DNA of 64,000 bases from CAWGYT01 sp963826795 (GTDB lineage: Bacteria; Planctomycetota; Planctomycetia; Pirellulales; Pirellulaceae): assembly GCA_963826795.1 (NCBI GenBank), contig CAWGYT010000009.1, positions 186,001 to 250,000 of the forward strand, given 5' to 3'. This document shows, piece after piece, positions 56,341 through 64,000 of the stretch (positions within the stretch are counted from its first letter, which is position 1; every line of letters begins with the position of its first letter). The position numbers and the translations under genes are program-made. The notes beneath the pieces are model-generated. The model saw only the letters and a list, made by a program, of their open reading frames with translations. It ran no database searches and was not told the origin of the DNA.

Positions 56341-57396
56341 TCAGCCAACCGGACTCGGCACCCAGGGAATCGGCTCAAGCCCGGTCACACCAGAGGGTGC
56401 TTCATCGAATCGCGCTCGAATTCGAATGAGCTCCGGCTCGACGTCCAAGAAGGCCTGGACGATATCGGGGTCAAAATGCGGACCGCTTCCGGCAAGAATA
56501 ATGTCGCGGGCCGTCTCGTGGGAGAAGGCGGGCTTATAGACACGTCGAGTGGTCAGCGCGTCGTAGACATCCGCCACCGCCACGATCCGCCCGCAAAGCG
56601 GAATCTGCGCGCCGGCGAGGCCGCGCGGATAACCGCTGCCGTCGTATTTTTCGTGATGACTCCAGGCGATGTCACGAGCCATCCTCAGGTAGGCCGCGTC
56701 CGGGCTGGCATCGACGAGTACGCCCAGCGTTCGGGCACCAATCTCGGCATGCGTCTTCATGACCTCAAACTCGTCCGCCGTCAGCTTGCCTGGCTTGAGC
56801 AGCACGGCGTCGGGGATTCCGACCTTGCCGATGTCGTGCAAGGGACTGGTGAGGTAGATCAGCTCGACGTAGTCGCCCTTCATTTCGCCGGCATACACCT
56901 CGCTCTTGGCGAGCTGACGGGCCAGAACCCGACAGTATTCGCGCATCCGCTCCAAGTGGACGCCCGTGTCCGGGTCGCGCGATTCGGCCAACTTGGCCAG
57001 GCTGAAGATCGTCATCTCGCGGCTTTCGAGCGACAAAATTCGCTGCGCCACGCGAAGCCGCACGAGAAGCTCCTCGGCATGAAAAGGCTTCGACAGGAAC
57101 TCATCGGCACCTGCGCTGAGCCCCTCGATCACGTTATCTGATCCCTTACGCGATGTAAGCAGGATGATGTAGATATACCGTCCGGCGAAGTCGGAACGTA
57201 AGCGTCGGCACAACTCGATCCCCGACATTTCCGGCATTTCCCAGTCCGAGATCACAAGTCGATAGTCGTTGGCTCGCAGAAATCGCAAGGCCTCGGCGCC
57301 GTCGGCCGCCGTGGTCACCTGACAGCCGAATTGATTCAGGGCATGTTCCAGCAGCTGGGCGGCGATCGCATCGTCTTCAACGACAAGGACTTTCAC
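56341..57396 (-). CDS. HD-GYP response regulator (probable cyclic-di-GMP phosphodiesterase)
   Basis: A 351-residue protein with an RpfG-like layout. The receiver spans 1-120 (Asp51 in LVISDWEMPEMSG, Lys103). The HD-GYP domain spans about 135-330, with LHDIGKVGIPD (His187-Asp188), the second metal-site His at HHEKYDGSGYPRGLAG (247-262) and ADVYDALTTRRVYKPAFSHE. All signature residues of active c-di-GMP phosphodiesterases are present. It lies between the HPt gene (23 bp) and the hybrid kinase (57 bp), so phosphate may flow from hybrid to HPt to this receiver. Confidence 0.95.
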   Translation of the reverse strand: MKVLVVEDDAIAAQLLEHALNQFGCQVTTAADGAEALRFLRANDYRLVISDWEMPEMSGIELCRRLRSDFAGRYIYIILLTSRKGSDNVIEGLSAGADEFLSKPFHAEELLVRLRVAQRILSLESREMTIFSLAKLAESRDPDTGVHLERMREYCRVLARQLAKSEVYAGEMKGDYVELIYLTSPLHDIGKVGIPDAVLLKPGKLTADEFEVMKTHAEIGARTLGVLVDASPDAAYLRMARDIAWSHHEKYDGSGYPRGLAGAQIPLCGRIVAVADVYDALTTRRVYKPAFSHETARDIILAGSGPHFDPDIVQAFLDVEPELIRIRARFDEAPSGVTGLEPIPWVPSPVG

Positions 57397-57419
57397 GACG
57401 TTCCTCTCTCGGGGCGCAC

Positions 57420-57830
57420 CTAGACGGCCGCGTGCTCAAGGCAGTCGGAGACCGTGTCGCAAAGCTGCTGACATTCCAGCTGAAGTCGTTCGTAGCAAAC
57501 CAACGTCTCGTTCTGGCACTGATGCCTCGCGAAGGCCTCAAGTTGTTGCGCCGCCTGGCCCATTCGGCGGGCCCCCACGTTCGCCGCAGTACCCTTGAGT
57601 CGATGCGCGTGGCCGGCGAGTCCGAGAAAGTCCCCACCAAAAATCGCCTGGCGAATCCTCTCGAGCTCCTCGTTCAAGGTCCCGCGGAGCATTTCCAGGA
57701 TTTGGAGCATGAGCGGCTCGCTGCCCAAGCACCGTTCCCGCAAGTCACGAAGGTCAAGCACGGGTTCTGCGGAATCTTCGCTGGAGGTGAGATGTGGATC
57801 GTCGTAAGTCACGGATTCGAGATGCGTCAT
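57420..57830 (-). CDS. HPt histidine-phosphotransfer protein
   Basis: About 136 residues. The phosphotransfer motif is GHAHRLKGTAANVGARRMGQ (the first His of HRLKG is the acceptor), within a four-helix bundle that begins LRDLRERCLGSEPLMLQILE. I start at ATG 57830; an in-frame start at 57905 would add 25 residues that look less conserved. First gene of the HPt / HD-GYP / hybrid-kinase operon. It could carry phosphate from the hybrid kinase's last receiver to the HD-GYP receiver. Confidence 0.85.
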   Translation of the reverse strand: MTHLESVTYDDPHLTSSEDSAEPVLDLRDLRERCLGSEPLMLQILEMLRGTLNEELERIRQAIFGGDFLGLAGHAHRLKGTAANVGARRMGQAAQQLEAFARHQCQNETLVCYERLQLECQQLCDTVSDCLEHAAV

Positions 57831-58191
57831 GAAAAATTCCCGAGCGTCAACCAGCCATTGAACCTTGGAACGCGACTCGACCTCTGGGTCGCCCCCCCAC
57901 AGCACAACCGTACATCACATCTCGCCCCGTCCCATCCACGAACAACCGAATCGAATCCGCCCTTGCGTGGGCCCCCGGAGCAGCTGTAGGGAAACTTCCG
58001 TCAATGTCGCCTTGGGTTCAGAGGAAGAGCCGAGGCACGCGACACGCCACGGTTCGCCCTGGCCAACGCCACCTGTTCCCGCCCGCGCCGCCTTTGCAAG
58101 GAGCCGGAAGCGAGTACATTTGGGAGTCTTCACGCTTCGACGTCGCCCTCGCATGACATCATCCCGGCCCTTCCAGGAAAGGCTTCGAACC
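57831..58191. other. Divergent intergenic region between the phosphorelay operon and the dehydrogenase
   Basis: No gene that I can support; the frames running through it are extensions of the flanking genes. It should contain promoters in both directions. A weak GG-N10-GC match (AGGCACGCGACACGCC near 58034) is too poor to call. Confidence 0.4.
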
Positions 58192-59214
58192 ATGAACCAG
58201 CCCGCGGTCGTGAATTTCGCTTCGGACCCTCATAGCGTGGAACTTCGCGAGATCGGCTACCCGGAGCCCGGTCCGCACGACGTGATCCTGCAGGTCAAGG
58301 CGGTCGGGGTTTGCGGGAGTGATCTGCACATGTGGACGGGCGATCAGAGCTGGAAGGTGGAGTACCCCATGGTGCTGGGCCACGAGTTTGCCGGCGTGAT
58401 TCACCAACTGGGGGACCAGGTCACGGGCTGGCAGACTGGCGAGCGCGTGGTCAGTGAAACGCACGCGCGAATCGACCCCGAGAGCCCGCTGTCGCGACGC
58501 GGACTCTACAATCTGGATCCCAACCGCGGGGGATTTGGTGCGGTGGTCGACGGGGCCATGACGCACTTCGTGCGGGTGCCGACGCGAATCCTTCATCGGA
58601 TGCCCGAGACGCTGACGTTCCAGATCGCCGCCCTGACGGAACCCTGCTGCGTGGCCTATAACGCAACCGTGATGAACGCCCGAATCTGCCCGGGGGATCG
58701 GATTCTCGTGCTCGGCCCCGGTCCGATTGGAATCTTGTCCGCCGCGATGGCTCGGTTGTGCGGAGCCGAAGTCGCGGTGCTGGGACTGGAGCGGGATCGA
58801 GACCGTCTGGAGGTCACACGCCACTACGGCTGCGTTCCCTTGATCGCCGACGCCCGCTCATGGGCCACCGAAGTCGACGGACTCGGAGTCGACGGCGTGA
58901 TTGACGCGACCGGTGCGTCGGCGGCACTGCAAGTCGCGATGGAGCTGGTGCGACCGGCCGGTTGGATCTCCAAGGTCGGATGGGGGCCACAACCGCTGGG
59001 CTTCTCGCTGGACCCGCTCGTCCAGAAAAACATTCGGTTACAAGGCAGCTTCAGCCACAACTGGCCCATTTGGGAACGCGTGATCCGCCTGCTCGCCACG
59101 GGACAGCTGGACGTCGCTCCCGTGATTGGCGGTCAATGGCAGCTGCCCCATTGGCAGGAAGCCTTTGAGACGATGCACGGCGGCAAGATCGTCAAGGCGG
59201 TCTTGGTACCGTGA
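58192..59214 (+). CDS. Zinc-type alcohol/polyol dehydrogenase (MDR superfamily) lacking the structural-zinc cysteines
   Basis: 340 residues from ATG 58192 behind AGGAAAGG. The catalytic zinc motif is GVCGSDLH with GHEFAGVIHQLGDQV. The nucleotide motif is ILVLGPGPIGILSAAMARLC, and the domain ends HGGKIVKAVLVP. In sorbitol- or threonine-dehydrogenase relatives the segment after GERVVSE carries four Cys binding a structural zinc. Here it reads THARIDPESPLSRRGLYNLD with none of them. The enzyme should still oxidise an alcohol or polyol with NAD(P). Substrate unknown; it is divergent from the phosphorelay operon. Confidence 0.88.
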   Translation: MNQPAVVNFASDPHSVELREIGYPEPGPHDVILQVKAVGVCGSDLHMWTGDQSWKVEYPMVLGHEFAGVIHQLGDQVTGWQTGERVVSETHARIDPESPLSRRGLYNLDPNRGGFGAVVDGAMTHFVRVPTRILHRMPETLTFQIAALTEPCCVAYNATVMNARICPGDRILVLGPGPIGILSAAMARLCGAEVAVLGLERDRDRLEVTRHYGCVPLIADARSWATEVDGLGVDGVIDATGASAALQVAMELVRPAGWISKVGWGPQPLGFSLDPLVQKNIRLQGSFSHNWPIWERVIRLLATGQLDVAPVIGGQWQLPHWQEAFETMHGGKIVKAVLVP

Positions 59215-59259
59215 CGGCGCGAATCTCGTCCCGCGACCACCGCCAAGCTGACGCTCAGT

Positions 59260-60207
59260 TCAGACTTCGACGAGCTGCCGGAGACGCCGCAAATTGAGTC
59301 GGTCCCAGGACTGTTTCCCGTGCATTCCTTTCGGGGTTTCCAGGTACATCGGCACGCGTCGCAAGCGGCGATCATTCAGCAGGTAACGGAACGGCTCGAG
59401 TCCCATTTCACCGCGGCCAATGTGCTCGTGCCGATCTTTCCGAGACCCCAGCGGGTGCTTGCTGTCATTCAAATGAATGGCCCGAACGGCCGTGATCCCG
59501 ACGGTCTGTTCGAGTTGCCGCATCGTCCGCAAGTATTCCTTGCGAGGGTGCAACGGATATCCGGCAGCGAACAGATGGCACGTGTCGAGACAAACAGCGA
59601 AGCGGCGGGGATTCTGGAGTCGATCCAAGAGGGTCGCCAGATGCTCAAAGCGGGCTCCCAGATTGGTTCCCTGGCCGGCCGTGGTTTCCAGCAAGCACAA
59701 GACGTTGGCGTCGGACGTTTGCCGCTCCACTTCGGCCAGGGCCTCGGCCACTCGCCGCAGCCCCGCCTCCTCGGAACTCGTCGTATACGATCCGGGATGG
59801 AGCACGACGCCCACGATCCCGAGCTGATCAGCCCGTCGCAACTCGACAATCAGCGACTCGAGCGACTTCTTCCAGAGATTGGCGTCAGGGGACGCCAGGT
59901 TAATCAAGTACGAGCTGTGCGACAACGGCGCCCGAATTTGAAGCGATTCAAGGGCCGCCTGAAAACGAGTCACCTGTTCGTCGCTCAGCGGGTTCGACGT
60001 CGCGGGGCCGTCGGTCTCTTCCGTCCGCTCACTCGGCCCCGGTCCGGACCGCGTGGATCCTGATTTCGGGCCGACCCATTGCCGCGGCGAGGCGACGAAG
60101 AGCTGCACGACGTCGCAGGTCTCCGCCGCCGCACGCTCGACCGCCCGCTCGAATCCGCCCGCCGCCGACATGTGGGCCCCAAGCTGGGGATACGAGGGAC
60201 GGGTCAC
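59260..60207 (-). CDS. nfo: Endonuclease IV (AP endonuclease)
   Basis: A 315-residue Nfo that cleaves DNA at abasic sites using three zinc ions. Conserved blocks: LGAHMSAAGGFERAVERA, LSHSSYLINLASPD, VVLHPGSYT, LLETTAGQGTNLGARFEHL, VCLDTCHLFAAGYPL, HLNDSKHPLGSRKDRHEHIG and YLETPKG; all expected metal ligands are visible. It is about 30 residues longer than usual because of a polar insertion (PKSGSTRSGPGPSERTEE) after the first strands. GTG start at 60207. Confidence 0.95.
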   Translation of the reverse strand: MTRPSYPQLGAHMSAAGGFERAVERAAAETCDVVQLFVASPRQWVGPKSGSTRSGPGPSERTEETDGPATSNPLSDEQVTRFQAALESLQIRAPLSHSSYLINLASPDANLWKKSLESLIVELRRADQLGIVGVVLHPGSYTTSSEEAGLRRVAEALAEVERQTSDANVLCLLETTAGQGTNLGARFEHLATLLDRLQNPRRFAVCLDTCHLFAAGYPLHPRKEYLRTMRQLEQTVGITAVRAIHLNDSKHPLGSRKDRHEHIGRGEMGLEPFRYLLNDRRLRRVPMYLETPKGMHGKQSWDRLNLRRLRQLVEV

Positions 60208-60700
60208 TTGAATCGAGCCTTTTCTGGGTTGCGCGCGTCTTGCAATTCGGCCGGCGACCGTCGGACGGCGCCGGAGAGGGTAGGCTGACGGCCGAGGGAG
60301 GCCCTGAGTGTTGGGAGGCGCCCCGGGGTAAATTCAACTCCGAGCCGTGGAGCAGTATGTGCCGTTGACGGGACGCCCGCAACGCCCCCTCAAACTGGCG
60401 GCGAACCACCGCCTCGATCCGTTTTTTTCCTGGTCGCGCTCGTGACTTGCGATACACGCTTCGATCGAAGCCAACTGCTGTCGCCGCTGCCCGAGTTCCG
60501 CCCGCAGCGATTGTTGTCGGGGTCGGGAAAAAGGGACCGCCGTAAGCAGTTCAGCGGCAATTCGCAGGCGGATCGAAGACGCGTTGATTGCGGGCGTTGG
60601 CACCGCCACGGTAGAATCAGGCGCCGGGCTGGCTGACGGACGGCAGCGCGGCGGCTTGCCGAACTGCATTGCTCGATCAGAGGGAGAGGAGTCGAGATTC
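60208..60700. other. Intergenic region without a supported gene
   Basis: A leftward frame at 60334-60756 (helical LRAELGQRRQQLASIEACIA segment) is open but overlaps the next gene, lacks a ribosome site and has no family, so I do not call it. Otherwise I see nothing. Promoters for nfo (left) and the anchored protein (right) should lie here. Confidence 0.4.
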
Positions 60701-61171
60701 ATGCTCTGGACCGCGCTGGGCGGTGTCGCCCTGGCAACCGTACTGATCTTCACCACGGGCTGGGGTGTGCGACGCTATCTGAGGCAACGTCGCGAGTTGG
60801 AAACTGCGCGGCAACGGGGCGAGTTCTCAAGACGGCGCGAATGGCTGGAAGCGAAGTTTCTCAAGACAGCGGCCGGACGCGGGACGCCGCGAGGGCTGGA
60901 ATGGGTGGACTGCGACTTCGGCAACGAAATCTCCTTCGCTCGCGATCGGCGCTCGGGCGAGCTGACGGCGTTGGTGGCGGTTGGAATTCGTTTCCGTGCG
61001 ATCGAGGGCGGCGGCATGGAAGACGTTGAGGCGGTCGCCAATCAGAAGGCAGCGACCGCCTTGTTTCGCTACCGCGACGGCGTCTGGAGCACCGACGGAC
61101 GTGCGATTTTCAACCTGAATCCGCTCGAGGCAATCCAGTTCTATGAGCACGAACTGGAGCGGGTCGAATAG
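60701..61171 (+). CDS. Hypothetical single-pass membrane protein (156 aa)
   Basis: ATG 60701 with AGGAG nine bases upstream. An N-terminal helix (MLWTALGGVALATVLIFTTG) is followed by a basic charged linker (RRYLRQRRELETARQRGEF). A compact soluble domain spans about 55-150 (WVDCDFGNEISFARDRRSGE, TALVAVGIRFRAIEGGGMED, ATALFRYRDGVWSTDGRAIF). It looks like a conserved domain but I cannot name it. It is convergent with the GHMP kinase and separated from it only by the 169-bp repeat. Confidence 0.7.
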   Translation: MLWTALGGVALATVLIFTTGWGVRRYLRQRRELETARQRGEFSRRREWLEAKFLKTAAGRGTPRGLEWVDCDFGNEISFARDRRSGELTALVAVGIRFRAIEGGGMEDVEAVANQKAATALFRYRDGVWSTDGRAIFNLNPLEAIQFYEHELERVE

Positions 61172-61181
61172 CGGGGGGACA

Positions 61182-61350
61182 CGCTGGGAAAAGGGGTCAG
61201 GTCGATTTCTGGCGGAGGAATAGGAAGACTCGGTAACGAAACCAAGTCGTTTCGTGTGTACGTCGATTCCGTTATGCGTCCCCGAGGCCGCGCAAGCGCC
61301 CATCACTCGCAGCCGACGACGGAAAATAGTCCTGACCCCTTTTCCCAGCG
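61182..61350. repeat. 169-bp element with perfect 20-bp inverted ends
   Basis: The left end at 61182-61201 is CGCTGGGAAAAGGGGTCAGG; 61331-61350 is its exact inverse. There is no coding capacity. The GGGGTCAG core is shared with the 263-266 bp elements at 13-19 kb and the direct repeat at 26.9 kb, but the interior is different. It is a MITE-like or transposase-associated palindromic element lying in the 3' end of the GHMP kinase frame. Confidence 0.88.
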
Positions 61351-62432
61351 CCAGGACTTGGCTGTGACGCGGCGCTGAGTTCGAGTCGCCGTCTTCGCCC
61401 AGCCACTCGGGAAAGGACGCTTGATTGGTGATTCGCGGTCGAAAGACGTGGCAGCCTATTTCGCCCAGCGTTTGCGACAGCTGGGCATACATCGTCGCGT
61501 CCTGGTAGGTGCCGACGATCGCGCCCCCGGAGCCCGCGAACTTGGCGGACGCTCCGACCCCGCGGGCTCGATGGATCATTTCCACGTGGCCCGGATGAAG
61601 TTGGCAGATCGCCTGTCGCTGGTCGAAATTGGCGTCAATGGCGCGGGCCAGATCGCTCGTCCGGCGCGACTCGATGGCCGCGAGCGCCTCGTCGGTCAGA
61701 CCCGCAAAACGACGCATCGCGTCGACGACCTCCGGTTCGCCCGCATCATAACGGGCGCAGGAGATTGTTGTGGAAAACCTCGGTCGGTTCGCTCACATCC
61801 GCGCAGAACGCGACGTACAGCGGCGGCAGCGAGCCTGGGTCGAGCCAACGATATTGTCCGCATTCGTAACCGTCGATTCGCTCCATGCGGTCGAGGCTGA
61901 AGTCCATCGCAACCAGACCCTCGTAGACCTGAACCACGCGGTCCTGCAAACCGGCCCCGATCCCCAGCTCTTCCTTCTCGACCGATAGCGCCAGCGATGG
62001 CTGAACGCGACGGTCGATCCCGATCTGATAAAAGTCCATCAAGCATCGAAGCGTCGCCACGATGATGGCGCTGGACCCGGCCATGCCGACTTGACGCGGA
62101 ATATTCGAGGCGTAGCGGATCGCAAAATTTTGCGTGTGCAGCCACTGACCGCGACGCTCGCAGTATTCGACGAATTTCTTGATCGTCGCCTTGACCAGCC
62201 GAGCGCCGCCATAGTACCCGTGCAGCGTCACATCGCGACTGAGTTCCCCGATATTTCGGAAACAGCTTCGATCCTCTTGACTGAGGACAATTTCCAGCTC
62301 GTCCCATTCGTAGAGAACCACCTCGGCCCAGTAATCGCGAACACTGAACGAGATGGTCTTTCCGTGGTAGCCGTCCGACGGATTTCCGATCAGGCCGGCC
62401 CGGGCGTAGGCGCGACGGCGGAGCAACTGCAT
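61351..62432 (-). CDS. GHMP-family sugar kinase, glucuronokinase-like (frameshifted)
   Basis: ATG 62432. The family motifs are ARAGLIGNPSDGYHGKTISF, SNIPRQVGMAGSSAIIVATL (the GHMP ATP loop) and LGIGAGLQDRVVQVYEGLVA; these resemble plant glucuronokinase. After EPTEVFHNNLLR the ORF stops at 61746. Removing one C from the CCC run near 61753-61755 restores RRYDAGEPEVVDAMRRFAGL, then ASAKFAGSGGAIVGTYQDA and VFRPRITN. The corrected frame runs into the 169-bp repeat and beyond (to 60827), so the native stop may have been lost. Two bases after galU: the pair may make a UDP-sugar. Confidence 0.8.
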
Positions 62433-62434
62433 GG

Positions 62435-63343
62435 TTAGTCCTCGGGCACGTCAGCCAGCAGACGTCGCATGGAGCGGGCGACGATCGCGCCGTATTGCGA
62501 GTCGGAGAGTGCCGCTTCCAAGAAGGCTTGAAAGTAGGACTCAAAGTTCCCCACATCGTAACGCTTCTCCCCGGGGGCAAGCTGCACGCCCAGGACGCGG
62601 CCGCCTTCCCGTAGGAGGAGTCGGAGGGCGTCGGTCAGCTGGATTTCGTCACCCTTTCCGGGAGCCGTACGGGTCAGTCGATCAAAGATATTGGGCCGAC
62701 AGATGTAACGCGCCGCGACGGCCAGGTGACTTGGCGCCGCTTCCACCGTTGGCTTTTCCACCAGATCCGCCAACTCAAAGACGTCCCCCACGTCACCCCC
62801 GTGTTCCAGGCGTGGCTGGGCGATCCCGTAGTGCACGACTTCCTCTCGGGGCACTTTCTGAAACGCGATCACCGCATCGGCTCCTTCGCGATCGAAGGTC
62901 TCGATCATGCGGCGACAAACGTCCGACTGGCTGTTCAGCCCGATGAGGGAATCCCCTAAGGCAATCAGAAACGGCCGTTGCCCGACGAACGGACGCGCGC
63001 AAAGCACCGCGTGCCCCAGACCGAGCTGGCGGCGCTGGCGGGTGTAGAAGTAATCGATTCGCTGTCGTTCGAAGTCGAGATCCGCGAGCAGATCTTCCTT
63101 GCCCGTCGTCCGGAGATGCTGCACCATCTGCTCGTCGATATCGAAGTGATTTTCGATCGCCGACTTGCCCGGACCGGTGATAAACAGCATTTCACCGATC
63201 CCGGACCGATACAGCTCCTCCACGACGTGCTGGACAGTGGGCTTGCGGCCCAACGGCAGCATTTCCTTCGGCTGGCTCTTGGTCAGCGGAATCAGGCGTG
63301 TCCCGCGGCCCGCGACCGGGATCACGGCAACTTTGACAGGCAT
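62435..63343 (-). CDS. galU: UTP-glucose-1-phosphate uridylyltransferase
   Basis: A 302-residue nucleotidyltransferase of normal length. PVAGRGTRLIPLTKSQPKEM is the NTP-binding signature. EELYRSGIGEMLFITGPGKS, YTRQRRQLGLGHAVLCARPF, PFLIALGDSLIGLN (metal-site Asp) and LVEKPTVEAAPSHLAVAARY complete it. It converts glucose-1-phosphate and UTP to UDP-glucose for envelope polysaccharides. It is followed after two bases by the GHMP kinase, so both are in one operon. Given the partner, a preference for a related sugar-1-phosphate is possible but unproven. Confidence 0.93.
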   Translation of the reverse strand: MPVKVAVIPVAGRGTRLIPLTKSQPKEMLPLGRKPTVQHVVEELYRSGIGEMLFITGPGKSAIENHFDIDEQMVQHLRTTGKEDLLADLDFERQRIDYFYTRQRRQLGLGHAVLCARPFVGQRPFLIALGDSLIGLNSQSDVCRRMIETFDREGADAVIAFQKVPREEVVHYGIAQPRLEHGGDVGDVFELADLVEKPTVEAAPSHLAVAARYICRPNIFDRLTRTAPGKGDEIQLTDALRLLLREGGRVLGVQLAPGEKRYDVGNFESYFQAFLEAALSDSQYGAIVARSMRRLLADVPED

Positions 63344-63475
63344 GGGCGTTTCCTCGATAGCTCCGCTCGAACGAATCGAAGGGAGTCGTTCGCCCGAGAT
63401 CGGTTCAGCGTCTGGTGGGCGAGCGGCTTCACGCGGGCGGGCGTGAGCAACTCAGTCGAAGCCGCACGGATAAAG

Positions 63476-64000
63476 CTACCGCGACGGCTTGAGGAGCTTT
63501 CGCAGCACGGCCTGGAGGATGCCTCCGTTTCGATAGTAATCCAACTCAACGGGCGTATCGATACGCACGTTCGCGAAAAACCTGCGTACCGTGCCGTCGG
63601 CGGAAGTCGCCGTGACCTCGATCCTCCCCCGCGGTTCCAATTCGTCGCTGAGCGGCACGTCGAACGTTTCTTCCCCGCTGAGGCCCAGCGACTGCCATGT
63701 CTGGCCGTTTTCGAACTGCAACGGAAGCACGCCCATGCCCACCAGATTGCTGCGGTGGATCCGTTCGTAGCTGGACGCGATGACCGCCCGAACGCCCAGC
63801 AGATACGTCCCTTTGGCGGCCCAGTCCCGGCTGCTGCCGGTCCCATATTCATGCCCCGCCAGCACCAGCAGCGGAATCCGCTCGGACTGGTAGTTCATCG
63901 CGGCATCGTAAATCGTCATGGTCTCGCCATCCGGCAAGTGGCGAGTCCAGCCGCCTTCGGTTCCCGGCGCCAATTGATTTCGGATTCGGATGTTGGCGAA
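63476..64000 (-). CDS. acnA: Aconitate hydratase, C-terminal part (5' end outside window)
   Basis: The last 175 residues of an AcnA-type aconitase, the swivel domain. GHEYGTGSSRDWAAKG holds the substrate-binding Ser-Arg. YLLGVRAVIASSYERIHRSN is followed by LVGMGVLPLQF, and the end is DYYRNGGILQAVLRKLLK. The enzyme interconverts citrate and isocitrate. The catalytic and iron-sulfur domains lie beyond base 64000. It belongs to the same pathway as icd (16.6 kb) but is not near it. Confidence 0.95.
   Translation of the reverse strand, partial: FANIRIRNQLAPGTEGGWTRHLPDGETMTIYDAAMNYQSERIPLLVLAGHEYGTGSSRDWAAKGTYLLGVRAVIASSYERIHRSNLVGMGVLPLQFENGQTWQSLGLSGEETFDVPLSDELEPRGRIEVTATSADGTVRRFFANVRIDTPVELDYYRNGGILQAVLRKLLKPSR

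Noticed and set aside
58030..58050. AGGCACGCGACACGCC as a sigma-54 promoter for the dehydrogenase
   Set aside because: Spacing fits, but only 8 of 12 consensus positions match and the -12 element is ACGCC; not better than chance in GC-rich DNA.
60334..60756. 140-codon leftward ORF between nfo and the anchored protein
   Set aside because: It overlaps the start of a better-supported gene and lacks a ribosome site. The translation is mostly Ser/Arg/Pro-rich with one helical stretch.

Overview
The window is GC-rich chromosomal DNA, most likely from a planctomycete of the Pirellulales type. This is inferred from family content: a PVC-type dehydrogenase with cupredoxin and cytochrome c domains, a Ser/Thr kinase with WD40 repeats next to an ECF sigma factor, PEP-CTERM and dockerin proteins, a DUF1570-type protease, and small RRFS-type membrane proteins. 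No rRNA, tRNA or CRISPR array was seen.

Layout. 0-11 kb is metabolic: the end of a SpoU methyltransferase, a coupled isomerase-egtB pair (ergothioneine), a large exported dehydrogenase/cytochrome locus, and a tripartite tricarboxylate transporter whose TctC and TctB are fused. 11-14.7 kb is accessory: a wrecked serine resolvase, a CPBP-like fragment, a DUF559 nuclease-like gene, and copies of a 263-266 bp element with GGGGTCAG-type inverted ends. 14.7-18 kb carries aceK and icd. 19-23 kb is the kinase/ECF pair. 23-32 kb is a second accessory zone with PEP-CTERM proteins, truncated genes, an inactivated IS256 copy, an integrase remnant and several repeat families. 32-37 kb holds a DUF1570 protease, pcm, DUF4404 and two divergent universal stress proteins (USPs). 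37.6-42 kb is a YtrA-type GntR regulator with an ABC exporter. 42-50 kb is a signalling and stress block: a protoglobin-PAS histidine kinase, a receiver protein, an NtrC-type sigma-54 activator, then BON, APH/AAA, USP, CBS and tandem-USP genes. 50-57.9 kb is a phosphorelay: a giant pseudokinase-AAA-GAF-histidine kinase-receiver protein, an HD-GYP response regulator and an HPt protein. 58-64 kb has an alcohol dehydrogenase, nfo, a GHMP (glucuronokinase-like) kinase with galU, and the end of an aconitase.

How the genes fit together. Four good sigma-54 (-24/-12) promoters precede the two divergent USPs, the BON gene and the third USP. They tie the two stress blocks to the NtrC-type activator encoded between them. 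The histidine kinase of that cluster has a probable heme-binding protoglobin domain, so the simplest reading is a gas- or redox-responsive sigma-54 stress regulon.

Caution. At least eight otherwise well-conserved genes are broken by one base, each next to a short run of identical bases. Consensus indels in the assembly explain this better than eight pseudogenes, so these genes are described as one reading unit with the break position given. The resolvase, secretin, integrase, DUF4349 and IS256 transposase look genuinely decayed.
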